A stretch of DNA of 47,904 nucleotides from an uncultured Lachnobacterium sp. (lineage in GTDB: Bacteria > Bacillota > Clostridia > Lachnospirales > Lachnospiraceae): positions 1-47,904 of the forward strand of contig UQRC01000021.1 of NCBI GenBank assembly GCA_900543445.1. The letters are read 5' to 3'. Every line of letters starts with the position of its first letter. Within the stretch, counting starts at the first letter, position 1. Made by a program: the position numbers and the translations under genes. Under the pieces are notes generated by a model, which saw only the letters and a program-made list of their open reading frames with translations, was not told the origin of the DNA and made no database searches. This document shows positions 44,965 through 47,904 of this stretch, piece by piece.

Positions 44965-46224
44965 ATGAATGATGTTATCAGGCACAAGATCAAACACAAT
45001 GCGCACCGCGCACTTGTCTCTTTAAAATGGATCATTTTTGCGATTATCGTCGGCGCGATCGTCGGTCTGTGTGGTACGGCGTTCTATTTTGCATTATCAT
45101 TAGTCACCGTTTTACGCACACAGAATACCTGGCTGATCTTCCTGTTGCCGCTCGGCGGTCTTGGAATTGTTGCAATGTACCGCTTTTTGCATAACGAGAA
45201 AGACACCGGAACAAATCTTGTCATCTCTGCCATCCATTCGGACGACGAGTTACCACTTCGTATGGCGCCTCTGATCTTCGTATCAACGTTGATCACGCAC
45301 CTGTTTGGTGGTTCCGCCGGACGAGAAGGCGCTGCGCTACAGATGGGGGGAAGTATTGGAAACGCTTTGGGAAAGCTGTTCCGTTTCGACGATAAGGACA
45401 AGCATGTCATGATCATGTGTGGAATGAGCGCTGCATTCTCTGCCTTATTCGGAACCCCGATGGCAGCTGCAATCCTTCCGATGGAAATGGTAAGCGTCGG
45501 TGTCATGTACTACATTGCTTTGGTTCCTTGCGTCATCAGTTCTTTGGTCGCACATGGCATTGCGTATTCGTTTGGTGTATCCAATGAGATGTTTATCATT
45601 CGTTCCATTCCAAAATTCGGAATCATTACCTCAATTGAGATTTCTGTACTTGCGATTCTCTGTGCTTTGGTAAGTATTCTGTTCTGCGTACTGCTCCATA
45701 AGAGTGAGGATCTGTATAAGCGATTTTTTACCAATCCGTATATCCGTGTGATTGCCGGTGGATGTATTATCATCGTTCTTACCCTTCTTGTCGGCAATCA
45801 GGATTACAACGGAACCGGAATCAATATCATCGAACACTGTATCAACGGAACCGTCCGGCCGGAAGCATTTCTGCTCAAGATGATCTTCACTGCATTAACC
45901 CTCGGTGCCGGATACAAAGGCGGTGAAATTGTACCATCGTTCTTTACCGGAGCGGCTTTTGGATGCCTGTTCGGAAACCTACTCGGCTTCTCGCCAACAC
46001 TGTGTACCGCTGTCGGTATGACCGCAGTCTTCTGTGGCGTAACGAATTGTCCGATCACATCCCTTCTGATCAGCTTCGAACTGTTCGGATATGACGGAAT
46101 GCCATACTTCCTGCTTGCGACCGCACTCAGTTATATGCTCTCCGGTTACTTCGGATTGTATCGCAGCCAGAAAATTGTATATTCCAAGTACAAAACCAAC
46201 TATATCAATAAAGCGACTCACTGA
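44965..46224 (+). CDS. CLC-family anion channel/antiporter, CLC-F-like filter
   Basis: 419-residue membrane protein with about ten helices. The gating glutamate lies in GREGAALQMGG (GREGP in CLC-ec1). The other filter stretch is GGEIVPSFFTGAAFG, closer to GGExTPLFFIGA of fluoride-exporting CLC-F proteins, as I remember them, than to GGIFAP of chloride CLCs. The usual GSGIP serine motif is not seen; GTNLV stands in its place. It may thus be a fluoride exporter, but no fluoride riboswitch is visible in the 114-base leader region. Start: GAGGTG upstream of the ATG. Confidence 0.85.
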   Translation: MNDVIRHKIKHNAHRALVSLKWIIFAIIVGAIVGLCGTAFYFALSLVTVLRTQNTWLIFLLPLGGLGIVAMYRFLHNEKDTGTNLVISAIHSDDELPLRMAPLIFVSTLITHLFGGSAGREGAALQMGGSIGNALGKLFRFDDKDKHVMIMCGMSAAFSALFGTPMAAAILPMEMVSVGVMYYIALVPCVISSLVAHGIAYSFGVSNEMFIIRSIPKFGIITSIEISVLAILCALVSILFCVLLHKSEDLYKRFFTNPYIRVIAGGCIIIVLTLLVGNQDYNGTGINIIEHCINGTVRPEAFLLKMIFTALTLGAGYKGGEIVPSFFTGAAFGCLFGNLLGFSPTLCTAVGMTAVFCGVTNCPITSLLISFELFGYDGMPYFLLATALSYMLSGYFGLYRSQKIVYSKYKTNYINKATH

Positions 46225-46243
46225 TTTGTAGCAAATTTATAAT

Positions 46244-46273
46244 AAGCCCCATCTCAACCGAGATGGGGCTTTT
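46244..46273 (+). terminator. Terminator after the CLC gene
   Basis: AAGCCCCATCTC (46244-46255), loop AACC, GAGATGGGGCTT (46260-46271), then further T. A strong 12-bp GC-rich stem 20 bases after the stop codon. Confidence 0.85.
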
Positions 46274-46329
46274 GCTTCATTGCATATCACATTTTTGCAT
46301 ATCCACTATGGGAATTTATATCATTTTAT

Positions 46330-46845
46330 TCAGTAACAATCACGAATCATCTGCAGTACTTTTGCCTCTCGCTGTATCATAATCACATTAAAATAATCGT
46401 CACTCGTATACTGCAAATTTGTTTGAATTGCCTCATCTAACGTGACATACCGAAGGACAAATCCTGCTTCCGCTTCATATGCATCTAAGTTCTGATCTCC
46501 TATCTTCCTTTTCGTCTGGCAGGTATAATAAAAGTTCTCCTGTTCAAAAATCGTATGTTCACTAACATTGCTTTTCTGTCTGCGCAACACACTTCCAAAT
46601 TCTTCTATTGTTTCCGGAATCACAGTCAGACCTACTTCTTCCTTCACCTCACGGATCAAAGCCGAAACCCGATCTTCATCATCATGAATTCCGCCACCAG
46701 GGAATTTATAATAATTCTCTTTCTTACTGTAAACAAGTGCAATCTTTCCCACATCGTCAAAAATGATTGCACGTGCTGATGGACGGCGAAAGACCGTATC
46801 ACTTTCATCGTAATCATGTAAATCAATCTCAAATAATTGTTTCAT
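46330..46845 (-). CDS. Nudix hydrolase
   Basis: 171-residue protein with a complete Nudix box, GGIHDDEDRVSALIREVKEE followed by VGL. A preceding FPGG and a beta-rich N-terminal part fit the fold. Substrate unknown; the family hydrolyses nucleoside diphosphate derivatives. I start at 46845 (MKQLFEIDL) with AAGG and AAGGAG upstream; the earlier part of the frame begins with TTG and holds the ribosome site. The next gene upstream ends 47 bases away in the same direction. Confidence 0.88.
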   Translation of the reverse strand: MKQLFEIDLHDYDESDTVFRRPSARAIIFDDVGKIALVYSKKENYYKFPGGGIHDDEDRVSALIREVKEEVGLTVIPETIEEFGSVLRRQKSNVSEHTIFEQENFYYTCQTKRKIGDQNLDAYEAEAGFVLRYVTLDEAIQTNLQYTSDDYFNVIMIQREAKVLQMIRDCY

Positions 46846-46892
46846 GTCTGCCTTTTTCTCCTTTATACAATCAAACAGCAATCATTCCACAA

Positions 46893-47366
46893 TCAATTTG
46901 AATTGGAACAATTTGCAGCATCGATTGCAATTGTAAGCATCAGTGCCATAATTTCATCTGCCGGATCAACAATGTCAATCACATACGTATCGCCCCAATG
47001 CAGCACTTCTTTCGAAATATGCACAGCGACGCTACAACCGGAATATACATCATAATCCCATGCGAGAAAATCTCCCTCGCATCGCCAGCCGTTATAATTA
47101 ATGTCATACTTTGGCTTAAAGAAAGTAAATTCCTTCTGTACCGTTCCGAAATCTCTTCCGCCAATTTCAATATCAAAAACCGGAAGCAGATGAAACACCC
47201 TTTCCTTTACAGCACCAATTTCATTATTATTCATGTCATAGACATGAATCTGATGTCCAAGTGTAAAGAATTCCGCTTTTACAAAATACTTCGGATTTCC
47301 AGCTTCATCGTACACATCATACGTATCCGTCCATGAAAACACTCTCTGTTTGATCAACAGTTTCAT
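46893..47366 (-). CDS. LURP-one/YxjI-family protein
   Basis: 157-residue beta-rich protein with no signal peptide. The pattern KLLIKQRVFSWTDTYDVYDE, YFVKAEFFTLGHQIHVYD, then repeated beta strands and a C-terminal hydrophobic helix (IMALMLTIAIDAA) matches the LURP-one/scramblase-like (YxjI) fold. Cellular function of bacterial members is not established. Start at 47366 has GGAGGAG upstream; an earlier frame start at 47420 overlaps the tautomerase gene. Probably transcribed with its neighbours. Confidence 0.85.
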   Translation of the reverse strand: MKLLIKQRVFSWTDTYDVYDEAGNPKYFVKAEFFTLGHQIHVYDMNNNEIGAVKERVFHLLPVFDIEIGGRDFGTVQKEFTFFKPKYDINYNGWRCEGDFLAWDYDVYSGCSVAVHISKEVLHWGDTYVIDIVDPADEIMALMLTIAIDAANCSNSN

Positions 47367-47388
47367 ACCATTCTCCTCCACACTCAAA

Positions 47389-47730
47389 TTAGAAGTTACT
47401 TCCGTTCCATCCCCAGTCATTCACTCCGTGATACGTCACATAAACCTTATCTCCAGGGATTCCAAGTTCTTCCTGCATGATATTACAGATTGCGCCGGTC
47501 ATCTTCTCATAATCCGAAGGAGAAGCACTTCCGAACAAACTTACGGATACATAAGCACCTTTCTCCAGCTTATTGCCTCCCATATACAAATCATACCCGT
47601 CATCAAAACCAACCATCAGATAGGTTTCTGATTTATGCAGTAGACTTACTACCTGTCCAAGGCGAGCTTTGATGCTCTCCTTCTTCTCATCTGTTAATTT
47701 TACTGTAATTTTTGAATCAATAAATGGCAT
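47389..47730 (-). CDS. MIF-like tautomerase
   Basis: 113-residue homologue of macrophage migration inhibitory factor, close to the human length. After removal of Met the N-terminal residue is the catalytic Pro (PFIDSKITV). A Lys at the equivalent of K32 (LHKSETYLMVGF) and the C-terminal GDKVYVTYHGVNDWGWNGS align by eye with MIF. The redox CxxC of human MIF is absent. Expected chemistry is keto-enol tautomerisation of phenylpyruvate-like substrates; the physiological role in bacteria is unknown. AAGGAGG stands upstream of the ATG. First gene of the three-gene run. Confidence 0.88.
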   Translation of the reverse strand: MPFIDSKITVKLTDEKKESIKARLGQVVSLLHKSETYLMVGFDDGYDLYMGGNKLEKGAYVSVSLFGSASPSDYEKMTGAICNIMQEELGIPGDKVYVTYHGVNDWGWNGSNF

Positions 47731-47904
47731 TACAATATCCTCCTTATGTCACTTTTTATCAATCATACCACACCCATCCTTACAATTACATACCAAATTC
47801 GGGTTTGCCGCGCTCAGATTTAATCTCAAGCGGACGATACGGATTATATATAATCTATGAAAATTAGCAGTAAGTTTGTCTATAAACGACGGACTTTGAA
47901 CGAT
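47731..47904. other. Right-edge intergenic region with an AT-rich palindrome
   Basis: Upstream region of the MIF-like gene. An extended -10 (TGG-TATGAT, minus strand, 47767-47762) is a possible promoter with a poor -35. GATTATATATAATC (47842-47855) is a perfect 14-base palindrome containing TATAAT on both strands. A plus-strand ATG at 47857 opens a frame to the window edge, without a ribosome site. Confidence 0.35.

Noticed and set aside
47857..47904. Plus-strand gene start at the right edge
   Set aside because: Only 16 codons are visible, there is no ribosome site and the composition is not informative.

Overview
The window looks like a chromosomal segment of a spore-forming, low-to-mid GC anaerobe of the Clostridia, most likely Lachnospiraceae. 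This rests on spo0A, spoIVB and spoIVA, the GlgC/GlgD pair, a DUF5688-type protein, strong AGGAGG ribosome sites, and the order asp23-nusB-xseA-xseB-ispA-dxs-tlyA-nadK-argR-recN-spoIVB. No rRNA, tRNA, CRISPR array, insertion sequence or phage gene was found, and no gene-free gap exceeds about 260 bases.

Layout. 1-3601 (+): potA (5' end cut off), potB, potC, potD, a spermidine/putrescine importer. 3739-4629 (+): a DUF5688-like protein of unknown function. 4666-6955 (-): spo0A followed by glgA. 7148-11772 (-): a marR-type regulator and a two-subunit, asymmetric ABC exporter. 11914-14183 (-): an amino-acid ABC importer whose binding protein is fused to the permease, appears circularly permuted, and is broken by a frameshift. 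14444-16558 (+): a chemoreceptor fused to a PilZ domain.

16607-25911 is a molybdenum-hydroxylase island. On the minus strand lie a three-subunit xanthine dehydrogenase-like enzyme and a purine permease. Diverging on the plus strand are a FecCD-type ABC importer, a one-domain ModE-like regulator and a fused NTPase/molybdopterin cytidylyltransferase. The two operons share a 124-base control region with back-to-back promoters and a ModE-like palindrome. I read this as metal uptake, metal-responsive control, cofactor maturation, the enzyme and its substrate carrier in one place. The island lies in the 19 kb that separate spoIVB from spo0A, genes that are usually adjacent.

25913-36203 (-) is the conserved housekeeping and sporulation operon. 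At the recN-spoIVB junction a 13-bp inverted repeat would hide the spoIVB start codon in read-through mRNA. A sigma-G-like promoter starts inside the loop and would escape that block; I consider this the most interesting regulatory arrangement in the window. 36301-38663 (-): glgD and glgC. 38850-41634 (-): a TrpXYZ-like ABC importer. 41724-43241 (-): spoIVA with a good sigma-E-like promoter. 43309-44850 (-): malQ. 44965-46224 (+): a CLC-family anion transporter. 46330-47730 (-): a Nudix hydrolase, a LURP/YxjI-like protein and a MIF-like tautomerase. Glycogen synthesis (glgC, glgD, glgA) and alpha-glucan remodelling (malQ) are spread among the sporulation genes.

All family assignments come from reading motifs and overall sequence pattern, not from database searches.
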